From DASTPP01 sp035762175 (GTDB lineage: Bacteria > Myxococcota_A > Polyangia > Polyangiales > Polyangiaceae), in assembly GCA_035762175.1 (NCBI GenBank), contig DASTPP010000398.1, positions 1 through 24,292 on the forward strand: a stretch of 24,292 nucleotides of DNA. Reading direction: 5' to 3'. The translations under genes were made by a program, and so were the position numbers. Shown piece by piece: positions 7,074 through 15,168 of the stretch; within the stretch, counting starts at the first letter, position 1; every line of letters begins with the position of its first letter. The notes under the pieces are model-generated. The model was not told where the DNA came from. It was given only the letters and a program-made list of their open reading frames with translations, and made no database searches.

Positions 7074-9008
7074 ATGAAGCCTCCTTGGCGCCGTACCCCT
7101 CCTTCTCGCGGCGTTCGTCCCAACTCCTCCGGGCCGCGCGCCGTTTCGACCGCCGGGCCGAAGCCGCCGGTGGCCCTGGCGGCGGCCGTCTTCGCGGCGG
7201 CCTCGTTCGCGTTCGCCGGCTGCGGCGATGGCGAGACGGGGGCCGGGCCGCCCTTCGGCACCGGCGGCAGCGGCCCCGTGGGCGAGCAAGGCTCGGGCGG
7301 CTCGGGCCCTGCGGGCACGGGCGGCACGACCGGCACGGGGGGTACGGGCGGCGGGTCGGCGGGCGAGGGGGGCACGGGCGGTACGGGCGGCGGCGGGCCG
7401 GCGGGCGAAGGGGGCACGGCGGGGGCCGCGGGCGAGGCTGGGTCGGCGGGTACCGGCGGGTCGCCGCCGCCGCCGCCGCCTCCTCCTCCGCCCCTGCGTC
7501 CGGCGCCGGCGGGGCTGCGGCGGCTCTTGTCGCGGCAGTACGTGGCGACGGTGCGGGCGCTGATGGGCAACGTGGCGGCGCAGGCGGCCGCGCCGCCGCC
7601 CGACGTGCAGCTGCACAACTTCGACGCGATCGCCGCGCGCGAGCTCGCCCTGCCGGCGACGGCCGTGGCGCAGTACGAGGCGTCGGCCGAGGCCATCGCG
7701 CTCGCGGTGGTGGGCGACCCGGCCACGTACACGACGGTCGTGGGCTGTGACGCGGCCACCCCGAAGTGCCTGGCGACGTTCGTGAGCCGGTTCGGGCGCC
7801 TGGCGTGGCGCCGCCCGCTCGCCGACGACGAGGTGGCGCGGGTCGTGGCGGCCGGCCGGGCCTCGGCCCAGGCGTACGGCGTGCCCGAGCGGGGCATCGC
7901 GGGCGCGCTGTCGGCGCTGCTGCAGTCGCCCTACTTCCTCTACCTCATCGAGCTCGGCGAGCCCGACCCGGGCGACCCCTCGCGGCGCGTGCTCGGGCCC
8001 TACGAGCTCGCGTCGCGCATCAGCTTCTTCCTCACCAACGAGCCGCCCGACGACGCGATGCTCTCGGCCGCGGCGGCCGGGTCGCTGTCCGACGCGGCCG
8101 GGGTGCGGGCGGCGGCGGCGGCGCTGCTCGACCGGCCGGCGGCCCGGGCGGCGCTCGCCGAGCAGTACGCCGAGCTGCTCCGCCTGCGCGAGCTCGAGGG
8201 GCTGCAGAAAGACCCCGTGCTCTTCCCCGCGTTCAACGCCGAGCTGAGGGCGGCGATGCGCGAAGAGACGCTGATGGTCATCGACGACATCGTGTGGCAG
8301 CGCGACGCCGACGCGCGCGAGCTGGTCGACGCCGACTTCACCTACGTCAACGCGCCGCTCGCCGCGCTCTACGGGCTGCCGCCGCCGGCGGGCGGGGGCT
8401 TCGAGCGCGTGCCGCTGCCCGAGGGGCAGGGGCGCGCGGGCCTGCTCGGGCAGGCGAGCTTCCTCAGCCGCTTCGCCCACCCGGCGATGACCTCGCCGAC
8501 GCGCCGCGGGGCCTTCGTGCAGTCGGCGCTGCTCTGCTACGACGTGCCGCCGCCGCCGCCCGGCGTGGTGACGGTGCTCCCCGACGACGGCACGCCGAAG
8601 ACCATGAAAGAGAAGCTCGAGATGCACCAGCAGGTCGAGCTCTGCGCCAGCTGCCACCGCAAGATGGACCCGATCGGCTTCGCCCTCGAGAACTTCGACG
8701 CCATCGGCCAGTACCGCACGCTCGACCAGGGCCTGCCGATCGACCCGACCGCCGAGATGGCCGGCATCGGCGCCTTCGCCAGCGCCGCCGACCTCGCGGC
8801 GCTGCTGCGCGACGACCCGCGCGTCGCCGAGTGCATGGTGCGCAACTTCTACCGCCACGGCCTCGGCGCCCTCGACGGCTACTACCAGTCGGGCGCCATC
8901 GGCGACCTCGCCGCCACGTTCGCCGCCTCGGGCTACCGCCTGCGCTCCTTGCTCGCCGACCTGAGCGCGAGCGACGCCTTCCGCTTCGTCAGCGCCCCCA
9001 CCGAGTGA
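7074..9008 (+). CDS. DUF1592/DUF1588-type lipoprotein with CxxCH motif
   Basis: The 644 aa product has a long basic n-region, a hydrophobic run and a lipobox FAGC (Cys50), so it should be a surface or periplasmic lipoprotein. Residues 55-130 are a Gly/Thr/Ser linker followed by ten prolines. The folded part then reads in family order: RLLSRQYVATVRALMG (DUF1587-like, 150-165), PKCLATFVSRFGRLAWRRPL (DUF1595, 230-249), ALLQSPYFLYLIELGEP with YELASRISFFLTNEPPDDAML (DUF1592, 281-330), DFTYVNAPLAALYGLP and HPAMTSPTRRGAFVQSALLC (DUF1588, 421-488), and a C-terminal LRSLLADLSASDAFRF (DUF1585). CASCH at 524-528 is a possible haem c site. ATG 7074 with GAGG upstream was preferred to TTG 7059. Function is undefined; such proteins are usually paired with DUF1552, as here. 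Confidence 0.88.
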   Translation: MKPPWRRTPPSRGVRPNSSGPRAVSTAGPKPPVALAAAVFAAASFAFAGCGDGETGAGPPFGTGGSGPVGEQGSGGSGPAGTGGTTGTGGTGGGSAGEGGTGGTGGGGPAGEGGTAGAAGEAGSAGTGGSPPPPPPPPPPLRPAPAGLRRLLSRQYVATVRALMGNVAAQAAAPPPDVQLHNFDAIAARELALPATAVAQYEASAEAIALAVVGDPATYTTVVGCDAATPKCLATFVSRFGRLAWRRPLADDEVARVVAAGRASAQAYGVPERGIAGALSALLQSPYFLYLIELGEPDPGDPSRRVLGPYELASRISFFLTNEPPDDAMLSAAAAGSLSDAAGVRAAAAALLDRPAARAALAEQYAELLRLRELEGLQKDPVLFPAFNAELRAAMREETLMVIDDIVWQRDADARELVDADFTYVNAPLAALYGLPPPAGGGFERVPLPEGQGRAGLLGQASFLSRFAHPAMTSPTRRGAFVQSALLCYDVPPPPPGVVTVLPDDGTPKTMKEKLEMHQQVELCASCHRKMDPIGFALENFDAIGQYRTLDQGLPIDPTAEMAGIGAFASAADLAALLRDDPRVAECMVRNFYRHGLGALDGYYQSGAIGDLAATFAASGYRLRSLLADLSASDAFRFVSAPTE

Positions 9009-9021
9009 GGACAGACCGGCC

Positions 9022-10413
9022 ATGAAACGCACCTTTCTTAGCCGCCGCACCCTGCTGCGCGGCATGCTCGGCAGCTCGGCGGTCTGCGTGGGCCTGCCGC
9101 TGCTCGAGGCCATGGTCAACGGCAGCGGCACCGCGCTCGCCGAGGGCGGCCCGCTGCCCGTGCGCCTGATCACGTGGTTCTTTGGCAACGGGGTCATCCT
9201 CAACCGCTGGATCCCCGGCGGCCGCGTCGCGCCCGTCGTCGGCCCGAACTACCCGCTCCCGCCCCTGCTCACGCCGCTGGCGGGCGTGCGCGAGTACGTG
9301 TCGCCGGTCACGGGCTTCGACAACAAGTGCGAGATGACCATCACGCACCACGAGGGCATGACCCTCTTCAACGGCTACACCTTCAAGTACACCGGGGGCC
9401 TCTCCTCGAAGGCCGGCGGGCCCACCATCGACCAGGTGGCCGCGCACTACCTCGGCGCGCTGACCTCGAAGCCGTCGCTGCAACTGGGCATCTCGCGCAA
9501 GCTGAGCGTGATGGACGGCGGCACGACGATGCACAACCTCTCGCACAAGGGCCCGAACGAGCCGCTGCCCCCCGAGTACAACCCGCGCAAGGTCTACCAA
9601 GACCTCTTCGGCAGCTTCGTGCCCCCCGAGTCGCCCGCCAAGCCGAGCCGGCTCGGCGTGCTGTCGGCGGTCCGCGGCGACATCGACGCGCTCAAGAACC
9701 GGCTCGGCGCCGCCGACAAGGTGCGGCTCGAGGCGCACCTCGAGGGCGTGTCCGAGCTCGAGAAGAAGATCAACGCCCTGGCGCCGCTCTGCGAGGCGCC
9801 GCCGGAGACGACCGAGACGAACACCCCGGTCAACGGCGTCGAGCCGCTCACCGCCGCCAACGAGGCGATGAGCGACCTCGTCGCCTACGCGTTCGCCTGC
9901 GACATCACGCGCATCGTGTCGATCTTGCACACCGGCGGCGCGGCCGAGACGGTCTACACCGAGGTCGGCCAGACCTTCGGCCACCACTACAGCTCGCACG
10001 ACTTCTACACCTCGGTCGCCGGCGGGCAGTACTCCGAGTCGGGCTCGGGCCTCGACAAGGTGCACTCGGGCGTCCGCTACCTGATGGGCCACTTCGGGTA
10101 CCTGCTCAACCGCCTCAAGGCCACCCCCGACGCCGTCGCCGGCTCGGGCAACCTGCTCGATAACAGCGCCATCCTCGTGGGCAGCGACTGCGCCGAAGGC
10201 CACGACCACGGCATCAAAGACCAGGCCGTCCTGGTCGCCGGCGGCGGCGGCGGCAGGCTCGTGCACCCCGGCATCCACGTCCGCCAGGTCGGCCGCAACA
10301 CGTCCGACATCGCGCTCACGGTCCTGCAGGCGGTCCTGCCCACGATCACGTCGATCGGCGCCGGCGCCCCCGGCTCGTCGACGCCCGTCGCCGAGCTGAA
10401 GGCGCCCGCCTGA
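9022..10413 (+). CDS. DUF1552 family exported protein
   Basis: The start at 9022 lies 13 bases after the previous stop, with GAGGA as ribosome binding site, so the two genes are almost surely co-transcribed. The N-terminus SRRTLLRGMLGSSAVCVGLPLLEAM has a twin-arginine motif (R8, R9) and a hydrophobic stretch, which indicates Tat export of a folded protein. The rest fits DUF1552: PVRLITWFFGNGVILNRWIP, then MTITHHEGMTLFNGY, SRKLSVMDGGTTMHNLSHKGP, a long helix VRLEAHLEGVSELEKKI, and FGHHYSSHDFY. DUF1552 is thought to be related to DUF1501 and the alkaline phosphatase fold, but no activity is known. At 463 aa the length is typical. It probably works with its DUF1592 partner in the cell envelope. 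Confidence 0.88.
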   Translation: MKRTFLSRRTLLRGMLGSSAVCVGLPLLEAMVNGSGTALAEGGPLPVRLITWFFGNGVILNRWIPGGRVAPVVGPNYPLPPLLTPLAGVREYVSPVTGFDNKCEMTITHHEGMTLFNGYTFKYTGGLSSKAGGPTIDQVAAHYLGALTSKPSLQLGISRKLSVMDGGTTMHNLSHKGPNEPLPPEYNPRKVYQDLFGSFVPPESPAKPSRLGVLSAVRGDIDALKNRLGAADKVRLEAHLEGVSELEKKINALAPLCEAPPETTETNTPVNGVEPLTAANEAMSDLVAYAFACDITRIVSILHTGGAAETVYTEVGQTFGHHYSSHDFYTSVAGGQYSESGSGLDKVHSGVRYLMGHFGYLLNRLKATPDAVAGSGNLLDNSAILVGSDCAEGHDHGIKDQAVLVAGGGGGRLVHPGIHVRQVGRNTSDIALTVLQAVLPTITSIGAGAPGSSTPVAELKAPA

Positions 10414-10436
10414 TCCAGGCGGCGGGTGACCTTGCA

Positions 10437-10674
10437 CGCGGCCCCGGACTCGAAGTCCGGGGCACGGGGTGGCCCGCGCGAACGGAGCGCAAAGCCCGGC
10501 CGCCGTTGGCGCCGGGCTCCCGCGCCGCGAGCCGCTGACGCGAGCTCGCTCGGAAGCCAACGCCCGCGGGAGCCCGGCCCCAGCGAGGGCCGGGCTTTGC
10601 TCTCCGGATCGGTGCCGAGGCCACGGGGCACGAACGGGTGACGCCGTGCCCCGGACTTCGAGTCCGGGGCCGCG
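10437..10674. repeat. Nested palindromic element, copy B
   Basis: Arms 10437-10467 and 10644-10674 are exact 31 bp reverse complements. Each holds a hairpin CCCCGGACT / AGTCCGGGG around 3 bases (10442-10462 and 10649-10669). Inside, GGAGCGCAAAGCCCGGC (from 10484) pairs with GCCGGGCTTTGCTCTCC (to about 10595) with one mismatch, and CCGGGCTCCCGCG pairs with CGCGGGAGCCCGG. AGCCCGGCCC / GGGCCGGGCT forms a further local hairpin around 10570-10595. Shared blocks GCGCGAACGGAG, GGGCTCCCGCG and GGGCTTTGCTC occur in the same order in copy A. It sits between convergent genes, where it could end transcription from both sides. Confidence 0.88.
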
Positions 10675-10695
10675 CAAGGGCACCCGCCGCGCGTA

Positions 10696-12768
10696 TCAGA
10701 ACGAGACGGTCAGGGTGGGGGCCGAGGCGCCGTCCTCGCCCCCGAACAGCTCGAACAGGTCCGACGCGAAGTCGACCGCGCTCGTGCCCGCCAGCCGGAT
10801 CTGCGTCCGGCCCGTCTTGTTGATGAAGGGCAGCGCCGCCGCCGACAGCGTCACCTCGGCCACGCCCCCGTCGGCCGCCGGCACCGCGAACGAGCCCACC
10901 TGCACGGCCGAGGCCGCCGCGCTGTAGTCGGTCGACACGAGCTCGGGGCCCGCGCCGAACGCGCCCGACTTGATGTCGGACGAGACCGCCGACACCGCGC
11001 CCGTCAGCGACTTGCGCGTCACGCGCAGCACCGCCTTGGTCACCTGCGCGTTGTCGGGCAGCGCCGAGGTATCGAACGACAGGATGGTGCGGTAGCTGTT
11101 GGCGTTGAACATGCCCGAATCGCCGACCCGGTGCGAGGCGACGCCCGTGCCCGGGGCGAAGCCCGAGCCGACCGAGCCGTCCTCGGCGGCGAGCGAGGCG
11201 AAGGTCTGGCCGGGCGCGGCCTGGATGACGAACGAGGCCGACTTCGGGGCCTCGGCGTTGCCGGCGGCGTCGACGCTGAAGAAGCGCAGCGTGGCGGTCG
11301 CGCCGATGGTGACGGGGGCGCTGAACTGGGGCGAGCCGGTGGTCGGCGCGCTGCCGTCGAGGGTGAAGAAGGTGGTGGCCGGCTCGTTGGCGCTGAGGCT
11401 GACCGAGACCGGCTGCGTGAAGGTGCCGCCCGCCGGCGTGGCGGTGGTCACCGGCGGGGTCGTGTCGGCGACGCCGCCCGTGACGTTGACCTGCGTGTCG
11501 TTGTCGGCGGTCGACTGGCCCGCGGTGTCGAAGGCGACGGCCCGGAGGGCGTGCGGGCCGTTCGACTCGGCCGCGGTGTCCCAGGCGAACGAATAGGGCG
11601 CGGTGGTGTCGGTCGCCACGAGGTCGCCGTCGACGAAGAACTCGACGCGGGCGACGCCCTGGTCGTCGGCCGCCGCGGCCGTCACGGTGACGGTGCCGCT
11701 GACGGTGCTGCCGTTCGCCGGGGCGGTGACGTTCACCGTCGGGCGCTGGTCGGTCACCGGGGGCTGCGTGAGGCCCAAGAAGTCGGCGATGAGCCGGGTC
11801 GAGCAGATGTCCGTGTCGCTCACGAAGGACGCGATCTGGCCGCACCCGTTCGGGGGGTCGGCGGCGATGGTGTGGCCGATGCTCTTGAGCTCGTACGACT
11901 CGACCAGCGCCTTGCCCTGCGCGTCGGCGAAGACCTTGCGCGTGTGCGCCGCCACGGGCCCCGTGCTCGTCGGCGTCGGCGGCAGGCCGTGCACGTTCGT
12001 CCACTGCTCGACGATCTCGCGCTGGTTGAGCGGCGCGACCGTCGTGTCGCTCGTGCCGTGCCAGACCGAGACGCGCGGGTAGGGCCCCGCGTACCCGGGG
12101 AAGGCGTTGCGCACGCGGTCGCCCCACTGCGCGGGCGTCAGATCTTTGCCCGGGCTCATCACCTGGAAGACCTCGGCGTTCGTCTGCGCCGGCGGGTTGT
12201 AGGGCAGCCCGGCGATGATGGCGCCGCCGCGGAAGACGTCGGGCCAGGCCGCGAGCATGACCGACGCCATGCCGGCGCCGGCCGAGAACCCGGTGACGAA
12301 GACGCGGCTCGGGTCGATCGAGAAGTCGGCCTTCATCTTGTCGACCATCTGCTTGATCGACGCGTTCTCGCCCGTGTTGCGCAAGACGTTCAGCTTGTCC
12401 GACGGCTGGTTGAACTTGCCGAACCAGTTGAAGCAGAGCGCCGAGTTGTTCGCCGACTGCTGCTCGGGGTAGACGACGTAGAACTTGTGCTGGTCGGCCA
12501 GCTGGTTCCAGCCGGACGAGGCGTACGCGGACACCGGCTGGCTGCAGCCGTGCAGCGCGACGATGAGCGCCGCGTTCGCCGGCACGCCCGCCGGCACGTG
12601 GCGGTTCATCTTCAGGTTGCCCGGGTTCGTGCCGAAGTTCGTGACCGCCTCGAGCTCGTCTCGCGACGAGAGCACGTCGTCGCTCGGCGGCTCGTCGGCG
12701 ACGTCACACCCGAAGGGCGCGGCGCCCGCCACGACGAGGAGCGCACGGTAAAGGAGCTTCTTCTTCAT
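10696..12768 (-). CDS. Multidomain PHB-depolymerase-type secreted esterase
   Basis: The 690 aa product starts with a signal peptide (KKKLLYRALLVVAGAAPFGC; the Cys21 lipobox is weak). Residues 45-335 form an alpha/beta-hydrolase of the PHB depolymerase / CE1 type: LHGCSQ at 72-77 for the oxyanion hole, the lipase box GFSAG at 160-164 (Ser162), HGTSD with Asp241, and SIGHT with His299 complete a triad. Residues 341-430 are an Ig-like domain (PTVNVTAPANGSTVSGTVTV), 437-515 a chitobiase-C-like domain (PPVTTATPAGGTFTQPVSVS, FTLDGSAPT), and 522-690 a beta-sandwich of the DNRLRE kind (RTILSFDTSALPDNAQVTKA). The accessory domains suggest binding to a polymer. Substrate could be polyhydroxyalkanoate or an acetylated or feruloylated polysaccharide. 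GGGAGG upstream of the ATG supports the start. Confidence 0.88.
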   Translation of the reverse strand: MKKKLLYRALLVVAGAAPFGCDVADEPPSDDVLSSRDELEAVTNFGTNPGNLKMNRHVPAGVPANAALIVALHGCSQPVSAYASSGWNQLADQHKFYVVYPEQQSANNSALCFNWFGKFNQPSDKLNVLRNTGENASIKQMVDKMKADFSIDPSRVFVTGFSAGAGMASVMLAAWPDVFRGGAIIAGLPYNPPAQTNAEVFQVMSPGKDLTPAQWGDRVRNAFPGYAGPYPRVSVWHGTSDTTVAPLNQREIVEQWTNVHGLPPTPTSTGPVAAHTRKVFADAQGKALVESYELKSIGHTIAADPPNGCGQIASFVSDTDICSTRLIADFLGLTQPPVTDQRPTVNVTAPANGSTVSGTVTVTAAAADDQGVARVEFFVDGDLVATDTTAPYSFAWDTAAESNGPHALRAVAFDTAGQSTADNDTQVNVTGGVADTTPPVTTATPAGGTFTQPVSVSLSANEPATTFFTLDGSAPTTGSPQFSAPVTIGATATLRFFSVDAAGNAEAPKSASFVIQAAPGQTFASLAAEDGSVGSGFAPGTGVASHRVGDSGMFNANSYRTILSFDTSALPDNAQVTKAVLRVTRKSLTGAVSAVSSDIKSGAFGAGPELVSTDYSAAASAVQVGSFAVPAADGGVAEVTLSAAALPFINKTGRTQIRLAGTSAVDFASDLFELFGGEDGASAPTLTVSF

Positions 12769-13133
12769 TGGGGTAGCCTCCCGGCCAACGGTTCAAGGGG
12801 ACGCGTCGCTCGCTCGGACCCGCGACACCCGCTCAACGGGCGCACGAGCGGGCGCGGGCCGGCACCGGGCCGCCCCGCCGTCGTGAACATGATGTCATCA
12901 TCATGTTTCTAGCAACGTATACTACGCCTTGGGCGCAAGGCTAGTGCGCATTGCATGGGTGCGCCGAAGTGCGAGGCCGGGCCCTGGTCTGGGTGCTACC
13001 CGCGGAGATCGCGTTGATTCTCGACAAATATCGACGAAGGGCGCGGCCGCGCGGGCGAGCGACCCCCAGCTTGGGGGGGCCAGCCACTCGCCCACCACGA
13101 AGCGGCCGCCTTCGTAAACGTCGAAGGTGGCTC
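12769..13133. other. Intergenic region upstream of the esterase
   Basis: No gene was recognised. It holds the dyad at 12886-12907 with an A/T-rich GTATACTA next to it, and, near the 3' end of the CARDB gene, the hairpin-like CCCCCAGCTTGGGGGGG around 13061-13077, a possible terminator. Minus-strand sequence around 13062-13130 reads ATFDVYEGGRFVVGEWLAPP with coding-like third positions but has no start of its own; it may be a scrap of an old gene. Confidence 0.4.
12886..12907 (-). promoter_or_regulatory. Perfect dyad, probable operator of the esterase gene
   Basis: AACATGATG (12886-12894) and CATCATGTT (12899-12907) are perfect 9 bp inverted arms with a 4-base spacer. On the minus strand a -10-like TAGTAT (12924-12919) lies about 12 bases upstream of the dyad, so the dyad would cover the likely transcription start of the esterase gene. 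This is where repressors often bind. The A/T content stands out in this GC-rich region. Regulation is inferred; the binding protein is not known. Confidence 0.55.
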
Positions 13134-13631
13134 TCAGCCGAGGCAGGTGCCGCCCACGACGTTGCTCTCCTGCGACTCGTCGACCACGTCGTACTCGTCG
13201 GGCTCGATCGCGAAGTGGCAATCGGGGCCGAAGCAGCCCGAGGGTATGGTCACCGTCAGATCGACGGACGCGCCCGGGGCGAGCGAGGGCGTGTTGCGGT
13301 GGTAGCGCACGTTGCCGAAGTCCACGAGCGTGTGCGACGCGCCGGCGGCGGCGGTGCCCGCGTTGCGGACGCGGACGACGAGGGCGCCGCTCGCGTTGCG
13401 GGTGCAGTAGGCGCCGTCCATCATCACCGCGACGAGGTTCGGCTTCTGCGGCACCTCGATCGGCGGAAGGCAAGGCTCGTAAATGGTGCAGCCGGTCGTG
13501 CCGACGTCGCCGGCCGCCTCGGGCGCGCTGGCGGCGTCGTCGGCCGCGGCGCCCGCGTCGGCACAGGCGCCGAGGGCGACGAGGCTGAGGGTCGAAACGG
13601 CGGCGAAGTTACGAAAAATCTTGGTCGGCAT
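13134..13631 (-). CDS. CARDB-like secreted lipoprotein
   Basis: The 165 aa product has a signal peptide with lipobox LGAC (KIFRNFAAVSTLSLVALGAC, Cys23), then an Ala/Asp-rich linker, and from about residue 60 a single CARDB-like beta-sandwich: PNLVAVMMDGAYC, LVVRVRNAGTAAAGASHTLVDF, PSLAPGASVDLTVTIP and a final EPDEYDVVDESQESN that matches the typical end of the domain. Six or so Cys in the mature part may form disulfides. CARDB domains usually mediate adhesion or binding outside the cell. It is on the same strand as the esterase, 365 bases upstream; the operator-like dyad between them suggests separate control. ATG at 13631 follows a purine-rich GGGAAGGGGA. Confidence 0.72.
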   Translation of the reverse strand: MPTKIFRNFAAVSTLSLVALGACADAGAAADDAASAPEAAGDVGTTGCTIYEPCLPPIEVPQKPNLVAVMMDGAYCTRNASGALVVRVRNAGTAAAGASHTLVDFGNVRYHRNTPSLAPGASVDLTVTIPSGCFGPDCHFAIEPDEYDVVDESQESNVVGGTCLG

Positions 13632-14204
13632 GGTCGTCCCCTTCCCGATGACTCGCGTCGCGTCGGGCGCCCTTCGGGCCCCTCGACGCGCCTGCGCCGC
13701 GGGCCCCGGCGGCCCCCGGCCGCGCGCTCTGTCGGCGGGCCTTCAGCAAGCGGCGGGCCAGTCGCGACCGCCCCGCCCCTCGCGCCGACCTCGCGTCGCG
13801 CGCGGCGTCCGAACGACGAACGTTGCCGCGTCGAGAGGAGACACGGGCGGGCGAGGCGGGCGTCCCGAATCGGGGCGGGTTACCAACGCGGATGGGCCGT
13901 TTCGAGACAACGGCGAGCCGATCTGCTTTCTACGCCGCCACTTGGCGTGTGGCCTCGACCTTGCTGGTAGGGTGCCCCCCCTGGGGGGCCGGTGCTTTCA
14001 GAGCGGCGGGCGGGTGCCCGCGCCGCGAGGCTGAGACATGGCGAACACCGATGTCCGCGCCGTCAGCGTTTCGGCCCCGCCCTTTCGCCCCGCGCCCATC
14101 GACCGCCGCCCGGGCTACCGCCGACCCGCCCGGGCGTCAACGCGACGGCCCGCCGGGCCCGCCGGCGCTTGCGGCGTTCGGGCGGCCAGAGTAGGCATTT
14201 CTTC
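13632..14204. other. Divergent intergenic region, CARDB / beta-propeller
   Basis: About 570 bases without a convincing gene. Short frames here are rich in Arg and Pro and look like chance. A strong GC hairpin, GCCCCCC and GGGGGGC around CT, lies at 13974-13989. A slightly A/T-richer part around 13905-13945 could hold promoters. Nothing else was recognised. Confidence 0.4.
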
Positions 14205-15122
14205 GTGCGAACGTTCTACCCGACCCTCTCGATCTGTGCCCTCGTTCTGGCCAGCTGCGCCGGCGACGCCGGCCGGCCCGACGCCGACGCCGGCGAGCCC
14301 GCCCTCGACGAGCGGGCCGCGCAACTCGACGCCGCGGCGGCCGCCGACGAAGGCACCTCGCCGCTGGCCGAAGGGCCCTCGCTCAGCGTGGTGCGCCCCT
14401 TCCCCGGGGGGGTGCACGGCATGGCCGTCAGCGGCACCGGCCGGCTCTTCTTCTCCGACAGCTTCGGCAACGTCAGCTCGACGCGCCGGGTTTACGCGCT
14501 CGACCCGCCTTACACGGGGGCCTTCGCGGCGACGAAGATCACCGGCGCGCTGCCGGCCGGCCTGCTCTTCGACGACGGCTTGCTCTACGTCTGCGACGTC
14601 GCCGCGAGCCGCGTGCGCGCCTTCGACGCCAAGCTGCGCGGCGTCAAAGAGTGGCACCCCGCCACCCCCTGGGGCATCGCCCGCTTGCCCGGCGGCGCGC
14701 TCGTGACGGTGTCGAACGACGGCGTCGTGCAGAGGCTCGAGCCCGACGGCGCGGTGACGACGCTCTTCGGGGGGCTCGACGCGCCCTTCGGCATCGCCGC
14801 GGCCGCCGACGGCACCGTCTGGGTGAGCGAGCAGGGGGTGGGCGCGGGCCGCGTCACGCGCCGCTCGCTCGACGGGGCCGTGCTCGAGACCGTCGCCTAC
14901 CCCTGGGACAACCCCGAGGGGCTCTTGGTCGACCACCAAGGGGTGCTCTGGGTCGCCGAAACGGGCCTGCGCCAGCTCGTGCGTTACGACGGTTCGGCCG
15001 CGACGACGTTCGCCTCGAACATCGGCCTGCCCGTGGTCATCACCCGTCGCGACGCCGACACGCTGCTCATCAATAGCGCCAACCTGCCGGCGCAACTCAT
15101 GGCGCTCGAAGAGAGCCGCTGA
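14205..15122 (+). CDS. SMP-30/NHL-like beta-propeller lipoprotein
   Basis: GTG at 14205 was chosen because it gives a short ideal lipoprotein signal, RTFYPTLSICALVLASC (lipobox LASC); the frame is open further left but without signal or family similarity. The mature protein (305 aa precursor) has an Asp/Ala-rich linker and then propeller blades of the SMP-30/gluconolactonase or Vgb type: GGVHGMAVSGTGRLFFSDS, PAGLLFDDGLLYVCDVAASRVRAF, TPWGIARLPGGALVTVSNDG, APFGIAAAADGTVWVSEQG, NPEGLLVDHQGVLWVAETG. The repeated G-(I/L)-x(3-6)-G-x-(L/V)-(W/Y)-V pattern is clear. A lactonase or streptogramin-lyase activity cannot be shown; many such proteins only bind. The sulfatase gene follows on the same strand with a 46-base gap, so the two probably form an operon. 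Confidence 0.8.
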   Translation: MRTFYPTLSICALVLASCAGDAGRPDADAGEPALDERAAQLDAAAAADEGTSPLAEGPSLSVVRPFPGGVHGMAVSGTGRLFFSDSFGNVSSTRRVYALDPPYTGAFAATKITGALPAGLLFDDGLLYVCDVAASRVRAFDAKLRGVKEWHPATPWGIARLPGGALVTVSNDGVVQRLEPDGAVTTLFGGLDAPFGIAAAADGTVWVSEQGVGAGRVTRRSLDGAVLETVAYPWDNPEGLLVDHQGVLWVAETGLRQLVRYDGSAATTFASNIGLPVVITRRDADTLLINSANLPAQLMALEESR

Positions 15123-15168
15123 GCGCGCGGCCTTGCCCCCCGCGGGCCGCCGGGCCAACCGTGCCGGC

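Noticed and set aside
6570..9203. Very long minus-strand protein opposite the DUF1592 gene
   Set aside because: It is the antisense shadow of a strongly supported gene; its translation is low-complexity Arg/Gly/Ala. Only the last 58 codons, outside that gene, look coding.
10645..10674. Simple rho-independent terminator
   Set aside because: The hairpin is strong but no T-run follows on either strand; it is part of a larger nested palindrome, although it may still affect termination.
13062..13133. C-terminal extension of the CARDB gene or a second small gene
   Set aside because: The coding-like stretch ATFDVYEGGRFVVGEWL is in another frame beyond the CARDB stop and has no start; too short to call.
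13823..14204. Small genes before the beta-propeller gene
   Set aside because: Frames are Arg/Pro-rich, overlap each other and lack ribosome binding sites; the signal peptide at 14205 marks the real start.
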